Source: Hydrogenophilales bacterium | GTDB lineage: Bacteria; Pseudomonadota; Gammaproteobacteria; Burkholderiales; Thiobacillaceae | Assembly: GCA_011391655.1 (NCBI GenBank) | Contig: JAABQE010000111.1 | Location: 1 to 24,928, forward strand | DNA: 24,928 nucleotides | Direction: 5' to 3' | Part shown: positions 1-7,191 of the stretch, piece by piece | How positions within the stretch are numbered: position 1 is the first letter of the stretch | Layout: every line of letters starts with the position of its first letter | The notes under the pieces: model-generated | The model's input: the letters and a program-made list of their open reading frames with translations, nothing else | Told to the model about the DNA's origin: nothing | Database searches by the model: none | Program-made: the position numbers and the translations under genes

Positions 1-1
1 C

Positions 2-562
2 GTCATCTTCGCCCCCGGCCAGCTCGATCATTTGCCCGCGAGCTCTATCGCCAGCGTCCACGTTCCCGCAAGTGCCAGCGGCACCCTGCCCGGTTTCGTC
101 AAATCCTTCCCCGGCATCACGGTATTGGCACTCGACAAACTCATCGCCAATATCGAAGCCGTGTTCGCCCAGATCATCGGCGCCATCCAGTTGCTGCTGG
201 GTTTCTTGCTCGCCGCTGGCATGGCCGTGGTCATCGCCACCCTGCTGGCCAGCCTCGACGCGCGCCAGCAGGAAGCCGTGCTGCTGCGCACCCTGGGCGC
301 CCAGCGCGCCTATCTGGCCCAGGCGCTGTGGAGCGAGTTTCTTGCACTGGGATTATTGGCCGGGCTGCTCGCCAGCGCCTGCGCCGAAATCGCCATGGCA
401 CTGATCGCCGACCGCCTGTTTGAACTGCCGGTGCGTCTGCATCCCTGGCTGTGGCTTGCGCTGCCGCTGGCCGGCGCACTGCTGGTCGGCATGAGCGGCT
501 GGCTCACCACCCGGCACATCACGCGAGTGCCGCCGATACAGTCGATCCGCGAGCTCGGTTGA
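2..562 (+). CDS. FtsX-family ABC transporter permease, C-terminal part (5' end outside window)
   Basis: The reading frame is open from the first complete codon of the window and ends at TGA 560-562, so only the last 186 residues are visible. They contain three strongly hydrophobic stretches, the first beginning AQIIGAIQLLLGFLL, the second LALGLLAGLLASACAEIAMAL, and the third HPWLWLALPLAGALL. Between the first two lies the cytoplasmic motif ARQQEAVLLRTLGA, which is typical of the FtsX/MacB permease domain that contacts the ATPase subunit. The family exports lipoproteins, peptides or lipids, or works in cell-wall remodelling; the substrate cannot be told from this fragment. The ATPase partner would be expected upstream, outside the window. 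The gene converges on trhO with a 66-bp gap. Confidence 0.85.
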   Translation, partial: VIFAPGQLDHLPASSIASVHVPASASGTLPGFVKSFPGITVLALDKLIANIEAVFAQIIGAIQLLLGFLLAAGMAVVIATLLASLDARQQEAVLLRTLGAQRAYLAQALWSEFLALGLLAGLLASACAEIAMALIADRLFELPVRLHPWLWLALPLAGALLVGMSGWLTTRHITRVPPIQSIRELG

Positions 563-628
563 AGCGAATCTGGCAAGTGATGCGATTGTCGGTGAGATCA
601 TCAGCGATGGCGCCAGCTGGATGGCTCC

Positions 629-1375
629 CTACCGATGCACCCGCCCCGCCAGTGGCTGCAAATCCGCACTCACCGCTTCGCGCTCGTCGAACACAAAACA
701 GTCGCCGTGATAATGCACGCCGCCCACCTCTTCGAAATACTTGAGAATGCCGCCTTCGAGTTGGTAGACGTGCTCGATGCCGATGGCTTTCATGTGGATG
801 GCTGCTTTTTCGCAGCGGATGCCGCCGGTACAAAATGAGACGACGGTTTTGCCGGCGAAGTCGTCGCGATGCGCGGCGAGCTGCGGCGGAAATTCGCTGA
901 AGACGCCGATGTGATAATCGACGGCGTCATCAAAGGTGCCAGCGGCGACTTCATAGTCGTTGCGGGTGTCGAGCATCACCACCGGGCGGCCTGCGTCGTC
1001 GCAGCCTCGATCCAGCCATCGCTTCAGTGTGGCAGCAGCTACCGAGGGCGCACGCCCTTCTTCGGGCCGGATCAGCGGCATTTTCATGGTGATGATTTCC
1101 TGCTTCAGCCGCACCCGCATCCGGTGGAACGGCGGTTCGGTGGAGAGGCTTTCCTTGGGCGCCAGGTCGGCAAAACGCGGATCGGCGCGCAGATGGGCGA
1201 CGATGGTATCGATGGCTTCACGCGACCCGGCGAGAAAGACATTGATGCCCTCGGGCGCGAGCAGGATGGTGCCCTTGAGGCCAAGATCCAGGCAACGCGC
1301 AGTGAGGCCGGCGCGCAAGGCCTCGCGGTCGGTCAGGGTGACGAATTTGTAACAGGAAATATTGACGACGGACAC
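629..1375 (-). CDS. trhO: tRNA uridine(34) hydroxylase TrhO (YceA-type, rhodanese domain), short form
   Basis: TrhO makes 5-hydroxyuridine at tRNA wobble position 34 using O2. The 248-residue product has the family's N-terminal region ([20 protein letters not shown], residues 28-47) followed by a rhodanese domain with [11 protein letters not shown] (132-142) and the active-site loop CTGGIRCEK at 182-190, so Cys182 is the expected catalytic residue. Translation starts at GTG 1375, with AAAGGG seven bases upstream as Shine-Dalgarno. Compared with E. coli TrhO (about 350 aa), the protein stops soon after [11 protein letters not shown] and lacks the Cys-rich C-terminal extension. It is monocistronic, divergent from the methyltransferase gene and convergent with the ftsX-like gene. 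Family assignment is firm; hydroxylase activity is inferred from homology. Confidence 0.93.
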   Translation of the reverse strand: MSVVNISCYKFVTLTDREALRAGLTARCLDLGLKGTILLAPEGINVFLAGSREAIDTIVAHLRADPRFADLAPKESLSTEPPFHRMRVRLKQEIITMKMPLIRPEEGRAPSVAAATLKRWLDRGCDDAGRPVVMLDTRNDYEVAAGTFDDAVDYHIGVFSEFPPQLAAHRDDFAGKTVVSFCTGGIRCEKAAIHMKAIGIEHVYQLEGGILKYFEEVGGVHYHGDCFVFDEREAVSADLQPLAGRVHR

Positions 1376-1591
1376 GATACAACCCTTTCAGCAAGGCGGC
1401 ATTATCCCGGAAATGCCCCATCAAGGTTCAGCGCGCAAGCTTCAGTACGAAACAGTTCAGTCTTGCCGGGGGGTTTGATACCCTTGGCCTTCCCACCGCT
1501 TGATCCCAGCCATGAAAAAACCAGTGCGAACGCGGAATCACTCTCCACACACCCCAACCCGATGCGATACCCCGCACCGGGTCAGCGTGCC

Positions 1592-2488
1592 ATGAAGCGC
1601 GCCCAGCACGCTGCCACGCCGGTACCAAAGGCGGGCTTCAGCGACCCGCTGGCTGATGTGTTGCGCCCCGGCCAGTCGATCGAACTGCTGAAGGAACTGC
1701 ACATCCTGACGCGCGACGGCAAGCTCAACCAGGACAGCCGCCGCAAGCTGAAGCAGGTCACGCACCTGTGCCATTTCATCGAACCGCTGCTCGACGAAGT
1801 GCTGGCCCGACAGGACACGCTAAGCCTGGCCGACCACGGTGCGGGCAAGTCGTATCTGGGGTTCATCCTGTATGACCTGTTTCTGAAAGACCGCCCCGGC
1901 AGCCACATTTACGGCATCGAAACGCGCGACGAGCTGGTGGAAAAATCGCGTGCGCTGGCGGCACGGCTGGGCTTTCCGCGCATGTCCTTCCTCAGCACCA
2001 CGGTGGCCGAATCGACGCAATCCGAACAGCTGCCGTCTCGCATCGACATCGTCACCGCGCTGCACGCCTGCAACACGGCCACCGACGATGCGATCCAGTT
2101 TGCGCTCGCCAAGCAAGCGCGTCACATCGTGCTGGTGCCGTGCTGCCAAGCCGAGGTCGCCAGCGTGCTGCGCAAACACAAAAACGAATCGTTCGGCAAA
2201 ACGCCGCTGTCGGAAATCTGGCGCCATCCGATCCACACCCGCGAATTCGGCAGCCAGCTCACCAACGTGCTGCGCTGTCTGCAACTGGAAGCGCATGGCT
2301 ACCAGGTCACGGTCACCGAACTGGTCGGCTGGGAACATTCGATGAAAAACGAGCTGATCGTCGCCACTCAAACCGGCACGCCACGCAAAAATGCAAATGA
2401 GCGCCTGCGGCAGATTTTGCAGGAACTCAATTTGCAGGAACTGGAAGAGCGCTTTCTCGCGCCCAGTGACACGTCGGGTGAAGCTTAA
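1592..2488 (+). CDS. class I SAM-dependent methyltransferase (Methyltransf_32-like)
   Basis: The 298-residue product has a degenerate but recognisable SAM-binding motif I (LADHGAGKSYLGFILYD, about residues 79-95), an acidic residue at the end of the next strand (YGIETRDELVEKSRALA), and ALHACNTATDDAIQFAL followed by HIVLVPCCQAEV. That Cys-rich 'HAC...CC' layout resembles the METTL25/Methyltransf_32 group; the substrate is unknown. The frame is open far upstream, but only because it runs antisense to trhO. ATG 1592 and in-frame ATG 1562 are both possible starts, and neither has a convincing Shine-Dalgarno. Its stop overlaps the stop of yaeQ on the other strand within the palindrome TTAA. Confidence 0.8.
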   Translation: MKRAQHAATPVPKAGFSDPLADVLRPGQSIELLKELHILTRDGKLNQDSRRKLKQVTHLCHFIEPLLDEVLARQDTLSLADHGAGKSYLGFILYDLFLKDRPGSHIYGIETRDELVEKSRALAARLGFPRMSFLSTTVAESTQSEQLPSRIDIVTALHACNTATDDAIQFALAKQARHIVLVPCCQAEVASVLRKHKNESFGKTPLSEIWRHPIHTREFGSQLTNVLRCLQLEAHGYQVTVTELVGWEHSMKNELIVATQTGTPRKNANERLRQILQELNLQELEERFLAPSDTSGEA

Positions 2489-3027
2489 CGCGGTGACTGC
2501 AGGCGCGTCAGCGCCACCGACACGCTCTCGGTTTCACTGTTGAGCCAGATTTCACCGTCCTGCACCATGCATTGCAGACGCATGCTGCGCGCGGCCAGTG
2601 CGGCCAGCGCCTGGCTGGTGGCAGCGGGCAATTGCAGCACGGTCAGATTGGTAAAGCGCGTGAGCTTGCTGGCGATCAGCTTCCACCACACTTCGCAGCC
2701 GGTGCCGTAACACAGCACCACCACCTGATCGGCGCGGCTGCAGGCGCGGCGAATGCGCGCGTCGTCTGGCTGGCCCAGATCAATCCACAGGGTGATTTCG
2801 CCCACCAGATTCTTCACCCACACTTCCGGCTCATCGACGTCGAACAAGCCCTTGGTGAAGGCGATGCCCTCTTCGGCGTACAGCGCATAGGCCAGCACGC
2901 GCGCCATCATGCGCTCGTCGGTTTCGGAGGGGTGGCGGGCGATGGTCAGCGGATAGTCGCCGTAGACATGGCGATCCATGTCGGCAATTTGCAGGTCTGC
3001 TTTGTAGATGGTGGCTTTGAGCGCCAT
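2485..3027 (-). CDS. yaeQ: YaeQ family protein
   Basis: The 180-residue product matches the YaeQ family in length and in its diagnostic stretches: MALKATIYKADLQIADMDRH at the N-terminus, PSETDERMMARVLAYALYA (residues 33-51) and EVWVKNLVGEITLWIDLGQPD (68-88). The family is widespread in proteobacteria; E. coli YaeQ is about 181 aa. It has a PD-(D/E)XK nuclease-like fold, but the cellular role is not settled. In E. coli it was linked genetically to suppression of rfaH defects in haemolysin expression. The gene sits downstream of the cold-shock gene but is separated from it by an intrinsic terminator, so it probably has its own promoter in 3028-3090. No strong Shine-Dalgarno precedes ATG 3027. 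Confidence 0.93.
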   Translation of the reverse strand: MALKATIYKADLQIADMDRHVYGDYPLTIARHPSETDERMMARVLAYALYAEEGIAFTKGLFDVDEPEVWVKNLVGEITLWIDLGQPDDARIRRACSRADQVVVLCYGTGCEVWWKLIASKLTRFTNLTVLQLPAATSQALAALAARSMRLQCMVQDGEIWLNSETESVSVALTRLQSPR

Positions 3028-3090
3028 GTCGGTTCACTCACGAAAAAGGCGACGGGTTGTAGTGCGGGGTGCGGCCCAGAGGGCACACGT

Positions 3091-3116
3091 AAAAAAACCC
3101 CGGCGAACCGGGGTTT
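3091..3116 (-). terminator. intrinsic terminator of the cold-shock gene
   Basis: Read on the minus strand this is AAACCCCGG-TTCG-CCGGGGTTT followed by further T residues: a perfect 9-bp stem closed by a UUCG tetraloop with a seven-base U run formed by the stem end and tail. It lies 22 bases beyond the stop codon of the csp gene and before yaeQ, so it should end the csp transcript. Confidence 0.92.
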
Positions 3117-3138
3117 CATTTACATCAGGTCGGAAGAA

Positions 3139-3345
3139 TTACGACACAACCTGAATGTTCGATGCTTGCTTGCCCTTGGGGCCAGTCGTCACTTCGAAGC
3201 TGACTTTCTGGTTTTCCTGCAGGGATTTGAAGCCGTTGGAGTTAATTGCAGAGAAGTGTGCAAAAAGATCTTCACCGCCGTTGTCCGGGGTAATAAAGCC
3301 AAAACCTTTTGCATCGTTAAACCACTTAACAGTACCCGTTTCCAT
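3139..3345 (-). CDS. CspA-family cold-shock protein
   Basis: This 68-residue single cold-shock domain protein is an RNA/ssDNA-binding OB fold that melts mRNA secondary structure. It starts [20 protein letters not shown], with RNP1 (KGFGFI, residues 13-18) and an RNP2-like strand DLFAHFSAI (26-34). Family length is 65-75 aa. The start ATG 3345 has AGGAA about five bases upstream. A candidate promoter lies over 100 bases upstream, giving a long AT-rich 5' leader as is common for cspA-type genes, and a strong terminator follows. Which paralogue (CspA, CspD or CspE type) cannot be told from sequence alone. Confidence 0.96.
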   Translation of the reverse strand: METGTVKWFNDAKGFGFITPDNGGEDLFAHFSAINSNGFKSLQENQKVSFEVTTGPKGKQASNIQVVS

Positions 3346-3460
3346 CTTGTTTCCTATCTATCTAAAAAAAAATGAGCGACATGCTCTATCGATCGAATTT
3401 CAAGGAAAACGCTTACCAGAGGTACCGCAATTTAAAGCTTGAATCCAATTGATGGCCGTA

Positions 3461-3488
3461 TAAATATCACAAAAATCCGAGATGTCAA
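3461..3488 (-). promoter_or_regulatory. candidate sigma-70 promoter for the cold-shock gene
   Basis: On the minus strand there is a consensus -35 TTGACA (3488-3483), a 16-base spacer and an AT-rich -10 region beginning TATTTATAC (from 3466). The -35 hexamer contains the TGA stop codon of the upstream protease gene (3487-3485). Transcription from here would give a leader of roughly 105-110 nt before ATG 3345. The -35 is perfect, but the -10 is only a partial match. Confidence 0.5.
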
Positions 3489-4021
3489 AACTCTTTTTTG
3501 TTACCCATCATCCGCAACACCAGCGTATCGCCGCGCTGAGTGAATTCCAGCTGCTTCAAAACGCTCATGCCCAGCAAAATCTGGTCGTCCACCATGCCCG
3601 GATTGAGGTTGGCGCGCACATCGCTCAACTTGAACGGACCGAACGCCAACATGCCGATTCGCGCGGCCCGCGTGACTACCGTTCCGTTGGCCGTGATTGA
3701 CTGCTGCGATGCACCCGCCTCCAGCCCAAGCTCATGTGCCAGATGCGCCGGCACCGACACCAGCGTCGCGCCCGTATCGAGCAAGAAAGTGACCGGCCGC
3801 CCGTTGATCTCGCCGGGAAACACATAATGGCCGTTGCGGCCGCGCTGCAACACCAGTTCAGCGCCGGGTGCGACCTGCAATTGGCGATTGGGATTGTTGC
3901 GCGCCTGCAGATTGCTGTCGAAAAACAGATACAGCACGCCCAGCAGCGACAAGCTGGCCAGCCACGCCATGCCGCGCCCCATAGAACGGTGCGGATTGGA
4001 TGAGGGATCGGAGTCAGGCAT
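3485..4021 (-). CDS. membrane-anchored retropepsin-like aspartic protease (clan AA, TIGR02281-like)
   Basis: The 178-residue product has a short polar N-terminus, one hydrophobic segment (GMAWLASLSLLGVLYLFF, residues 17-34) and a single retropepsin-like domain. The catalytic motif is FLLDTGATLVSVP, with DTGAT at residues 82-86. The motif ILLGMSVLKQLEF follows near the C-terminus, as in bacterial 'TIGR02281 family clan AA aspartic proteases'. One catalytic motif per chain means activity would require a homodimer. The N-terminal helix has no cleavage site, so the domain is likely anchored in the inner membrane facing the periplasm. The gene is last in a minus-strand run after ybaK. Its natural substrate is unknown, and proteolysis has been shown for only a few relatives. 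Confidence 0.88.
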   Translation of the reverse strand: MPDSDPSSNPHRSMGRGMAWLASLSLLGVLYLFFDSNLQARNNPNRQLQVAPGAELVLQRGRNGHYVFPGEINGRPVTFLLDTGATLVSVPAHLAHELGLEAGASQQSITANGTVVTRAARIGMLAFGPFKLSDVRANLNPGMVDDQILLGMSVLKQLEFTQRGDTLVLRMMGNKKEF

Positions 4022-4103
4022 GGCGTGCAGAAATGAAAACGCGACACGCTAGCTTATTCGATTTTTCCTGCCCTCACCGAACAGCGTTTCAATGACCACA
4101 CGC

Positions 4104-4595
4104 TCAAGCGTGCACGTGTCCGTGCGCGCGCGGCTGGCTGAAGCGGCAGTGCAGCGCATCTCCAAATGCCTCGCGCAAATAGCGGGTTTCAATGTGCAAC
4201 AGACGCTCGTGGTCGCCGGCTTCCAGATAAATATCTGGCTGCGCCATCAATGCATCGTCCCACACCATGTCCACCCCCCAGGCATTCGGCAAGCCCGGCA
4301 CCACGCCGGGCTCGCACTCCCGGAACAGGCGGCTCACGCTGGCTTCGTCGGCCAAACTGAACTCCATGCCTTGCTCCTGTCCCAGCTTGCCCAGGCGAAT
4401 ATCCTGGTCGGCGGGAATCATGGCCACCATCTGGCAATCCATCCCGTCAAGCAAAACGCCCTTGGCCACTTTGCTGGGGGCCACGCCGATTGCACGCGCT
4501 GTTTCGGCGCTGGTATGGGTGTGGGGATGGGCGATCAAATCGAACGGGATCATGTGCTGATCAAGAAAACGTTCCATGCGATGTAGTGGGTTCAT
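4104..4595 (-). CDS. YbaK/EbsC-type aminoacyl-tRNA deacylase
   Basis: The 163-residue product is a stand-alone relative of the ProRS editing (INS) domain. Family features include an N-terminal helix (MERFLDQHMIPFDLIAHPHT), the conserved lysine in SKVAKGVLLDG (Lys45), and a glycine/proline loop RECEPGVVPGLPNAWGV near residues 100-115. Such proteins hydrolyse mischarged tRNAs, for example Cys- or Ala-tRNAPro, in the cytoplasm. The second of two adjacent ATGs (4595) is chosen because it lies six bases after AAGGAG; ATG 4598 would leave only three. Whether it is YbaK, ProXp-ala or another subfamily is not resolved here, so no symbol is given. Confidence 0.87.
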   Translation of the reverse strand: MNPLHRMERFLDQHMIPFDLIAHPHTHTSAETARAIGVAPSKVAKGVLLDGMDCQMVAMIPADQDIRLGKLGQEQGMEFSLADEASVSRLFRECEPGVVPGLPNAWGVDMVWDDALMAQPDIYLEAGDHERLLHIETRYLREAFGDALHCRFSQPRAHGHVHA

Positions 4596-4682
4596 CATCG
4601 GCTCCTTGCAAAACAGTTGAACGGATTTCAATATAGTTCGCCCGCTTGCAAGCGCACAGAAATTCCTGGTGGGGTTACACAG

Positions 4683-7127
4683 CTAACGCCGTTTAGAACG
4701 GTCGCCGGAGCGAAAATGCCAGCGCGGTGCTTTGCCGGGGTGCTCCTGCATCTGGCAGGCGCGGCGAAATGCCAGCAAGGCATCCTGCGCGTGTCCCAGC
4801 ACGCTGTCATGGGGGTAGTGTCCTGCCCCATTCAATTCGCCTGCTGCCACGCCGGCCAGCAACTCGATGCCCTCGGACACGTGTTCGGCGGTATGGATAT
4901 GGAAGCGTCCCTGGGCAACTGCCTCCACCAGCTGCGGCGCCAGCATCAGATGGCGCCGATTGCGCCCCGGGATCAGCACGCCCTGGCGCCCATCCAGACC
5001 GGCGGTCTCGCACACGCGGAACCAGCCCTCGATCTTTTCATTGATGCCGCCCACCGGCAGCACTTCGCCATGCTGGTTGACCGCGCCGGTCACGGCGATG
5101 CCCTGTTTGAGCGGCAAGCCCGACAATGCCGACAGCAGCGCATACAGTTCTGCACAGGACGCGGAATCGCCTTCCACACCGTGGTACTGCTGCTCGAAAA
5201 CGATCGACGCATTGAGCGAAAGCGGCGCGAGATGGGCGAACAGCGCCGCCAGATAGTTCTGCAGGATGAACACGCCCTTGTCGTGGATCGGGCCGGACAT
5301 CTCCACCTCGCGCTCAATGTTGAGCAGGCCGTCTTCGCCCGCGTAGGTGTGCGCGGACAGCCGCACCGGCAGGCCGAAGCGGTAGTCGCCGAGGTCGATC
5401 TGGGTAAGACCGTTGACCTGCCCCACCCGCTCGCCCTGCATATCGATCAGCACATCGCCATTGGCGATTTCCTCGCGCAGGCGCTGCTCCGGATAATCGT
5501 GGCGCGCGGTATGCGCCTGCAATGCTGTTTCGACGTCTGCCGCCACAACCAGACCCGGCCCGCGCGTGCGGCAAATCGCGGCACTCTCCATCAGCAGCGC
5601 CTCGGTGCGCGCGAAAATCGCGCTCTCCCGCGTCTGGTCGCCCGCCTCGCGGTGCGATTCCTCAAGCAGGCGCGCCACTGCGGCGGCGGAAAAATGCGGC
5701 AGGCCATGTTCACGGCAGGTGTGGGCGACGAAAATAGACGAGGCGCGATGGGTGTCGGCGCTGGCCACAAAGCTCTCGGCAAAGTCCACCTTGGCGCGAA
5801 AATGCCGGGAGATTTCCGGCGCCGCCTCCTGCAGCTCGTAATACTGTTCGCGCGAGCCGATCAACACCAGCTTGACCTCGACATCGACCGCCTCCGGCAC
5901 CAGCGACACCGTCGCAATCGGCGAAAACGACACCCCCGGTTCCTCGATCTGCAACCGGCCGCTGCGCAAAAAGCGCCGCAGCTTTTCCCACACCAGCGGA
6001 TCGGCCAGCACGTCGCGCAGATGCAGCATCAGAAAACCGCCGTGCGCCTGCAACAGGCTGCCGGCCCGAATGCGCGAAAAGTCGGTGACCAGCACGTCGT
6101 TCTCGGACTGGTATTCGATGCTGCCGAACAGCGCGCGGAAGAGGGGGTTGTCCTCGACGATCACCGGCGCGCCGCTGAGGCCGCCGTTGTCGACCACCAG
6201 ATTGACGTGATAGCGCGCCAGCACGCTTTGCAGCGCGTCCTGCTGATTGGCGTCGTCATCGCCGCCATGGAACAACTCCAGGTTGTCGAACACATCCTGC
6301 GCGATCGCATCGAGCCAGGCGTTGAGCTTGGCAGCGTCCTTGATCTGCTTGTTCAGCCCGCTGCGGATCGCCTGCAGTTCGTGATCCAGCAAGGGCTTCA
6401 CCACCTGCCGCCGCAGCGCCGCCAGCGCCTCGTTCATCGCGCGCTCCAGCGGCTGGGTTTTTTCGATGTAGCGGGTGATTTCGGCACGCAGTTCCTGCTC
6501 GGCCTGTTCCACCTCGACCCGGCGCGCTTTCGGCAGCGCCAGCACTTCGTCCTCGGTCAGCGCCTGGCCTTTCTTGCCGGTGAGGGTGAACACCATGCGT
6601 CCGGCGTCGCGATGCAGCGAGAAGCTGCGCGCCTCGGCAAATGCAGTCAGCGCGGCATAGTGCCGCTCCACGTCGTCCTTCCAGGCTTGCTCGATGCGTT
6701 CGCTCTCGACCTTGTAATCCTGCCCTTCCAGCCGCTGCGGGATATCGCTTTGCAGCGTCTTCACCGCCTGCGCCAGCAGCTGGCGCAGCAGCCGCCCTTC
6801 GCCAGCGGGCAGGCGTAACGCCAGCGGCCGCTCTGGCGCATCGAAGTTGTATAGATAACAGAGATCAGGCGGCACCCGCTTGCCCGCCGCCACTACGCGC
6901 ATCGCCTGCTTGAGCAGCGACGACCGGCCACTGCCGACTTCGCCGAGCACGAACAGGTTGTAGTCGGGCTGGTTCATCTCCAAACCAAAACGCGCGGCGG
7001 CTTCGGCACGTTCCTGGCCTATCCACGGCAGCGGTTCCTGCTGCAGTTCGGACGTGTCGGCGAATCCCAGCGCGAGGGGATCGATGGTCAGGCGGAGGTC
7101 AGCGGGCGACAGTGCAGCAATCGGCAT
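4683..7127 (-). CDS. Lon-family AAA+ ATP-dependent protease (COG1067, LonB/LonP-like)
   Basis: The 814-residue product has a short N-terminal region, an AAA+ module and a C-terminal S16 peptidase domain. The P-loop is LFVLGEVGSGRSS (residues 58-70), with Arg where Lys is usual. A long helical insertion fills the middle, then come VIVEDNPLFRALFGSIEY and GGFLMLHLRDVL, typical of COG1067. In the protease domain, GVEGDSAS places the catalytic serine at Ser655, and PVGGINEKIEG gives Lys698. The Ser-Lys spacing of 43 equals that of E. coli Lon (S679/K722), so the dyad looks intact. There is no LAN substrate-recognition domain of the LonA type. It is cytoplasmic, probably in a minus-strand unit with the pyruvyl transferase-like gene 64 bp upstream. 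Substrates are unknown. Confidence 0.92.
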   Translation of the reverse strand: MPIAALSPADLRLTIDPLALGFADTSELQQEPLPWIGQERAEAAARFGLEMNQPDYNLFVLGEVGSGRSSLLKQAMRVVAAGKRVPPDLCYLYNFDAPERPLALRLPAGEGRLLRQLLAQAVKTLQSDIPQRLEGQDYKVESERIEQAWKDDVERHYAALTAFAEARSFSLHRDAGRMVFTLTGKKGQALTEDEVLALPKARRVEVEQAEQELRAEITRYIEKTQPLERAMNEALAALRRQVVKPLLDHELQAIRSGLNKQIKDAAKLNAWLDAIAQDVFDNLELFHGGDDDANQQDALQSVLARYHVNLVVDNGGLSGAPVIVEDNPLFRALFGSIEYQSENDVLVTDFSRIRAGSLLQAHGGFLMLHLRDVLADPLVWEKLRRFLRSGRLQIEEPGVSFSPIATVSLVPEAVDVEVKLVLIGSREQYYELQEAAPEISRHFRAKVDFAESFVASADTHRASSIFVAHTCREHGLPHFSAAAVARLLEESHREAGDQTRESAIFARTEALLMESAAICRTRGPGLVVAADVETALQAHTARHDYPEQRLREEIANGDVLIDMQGERVGQVNGLTQIDLGDYRFGLPVRLSAHTYAGEDGLLNIEREVEMSGPIHDKGVFILQNYLAALFAHLAPLSLNASIVFEQQYHGVEGDSASCAELYALLSALSGLPLKQGIAVTGAVNQHGEVLPVGGINEKIEGWFRVCETAGLDGRQGVLIPGRNRRHLMLAPQLVEAVAQGRFHIHTAEHVSEGIELLAGVAAGELNGAGHYPHDSVLGHAQDALLAFRRACQMQEHPGKAPRWHFRSGDRSKRR

Positions 7128-7191
7128 GGTGTGGGTTCAAGCCTGTGTAAGGTTCCCCAATTATTGCGCAAGACCGGCTGGCCGGCCTGAT

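Noticed and set aside
869..1561. Long upstream extension of the methyltransferase frame
   Set aside because: It is antisense to trhO and shows no domain. The methyltransferase fold starts after ATG 1562/1592.
1512..1595. 27-codon open frame ending in an ATGA overlap with the methyltransferase start
   Set aside because: It has no ribosome-binding site and a low-complexity Pro/Thr/Arg-rich product. The overlap is probably chance.
4617..6818. A 733-codon open frame on the plus strand
   Set aside because: It lies antisense to the Lon-family gene. Its translation is rich in Arg, His and Gln with no domain, as expected for the shadow of a GC-rich gene.
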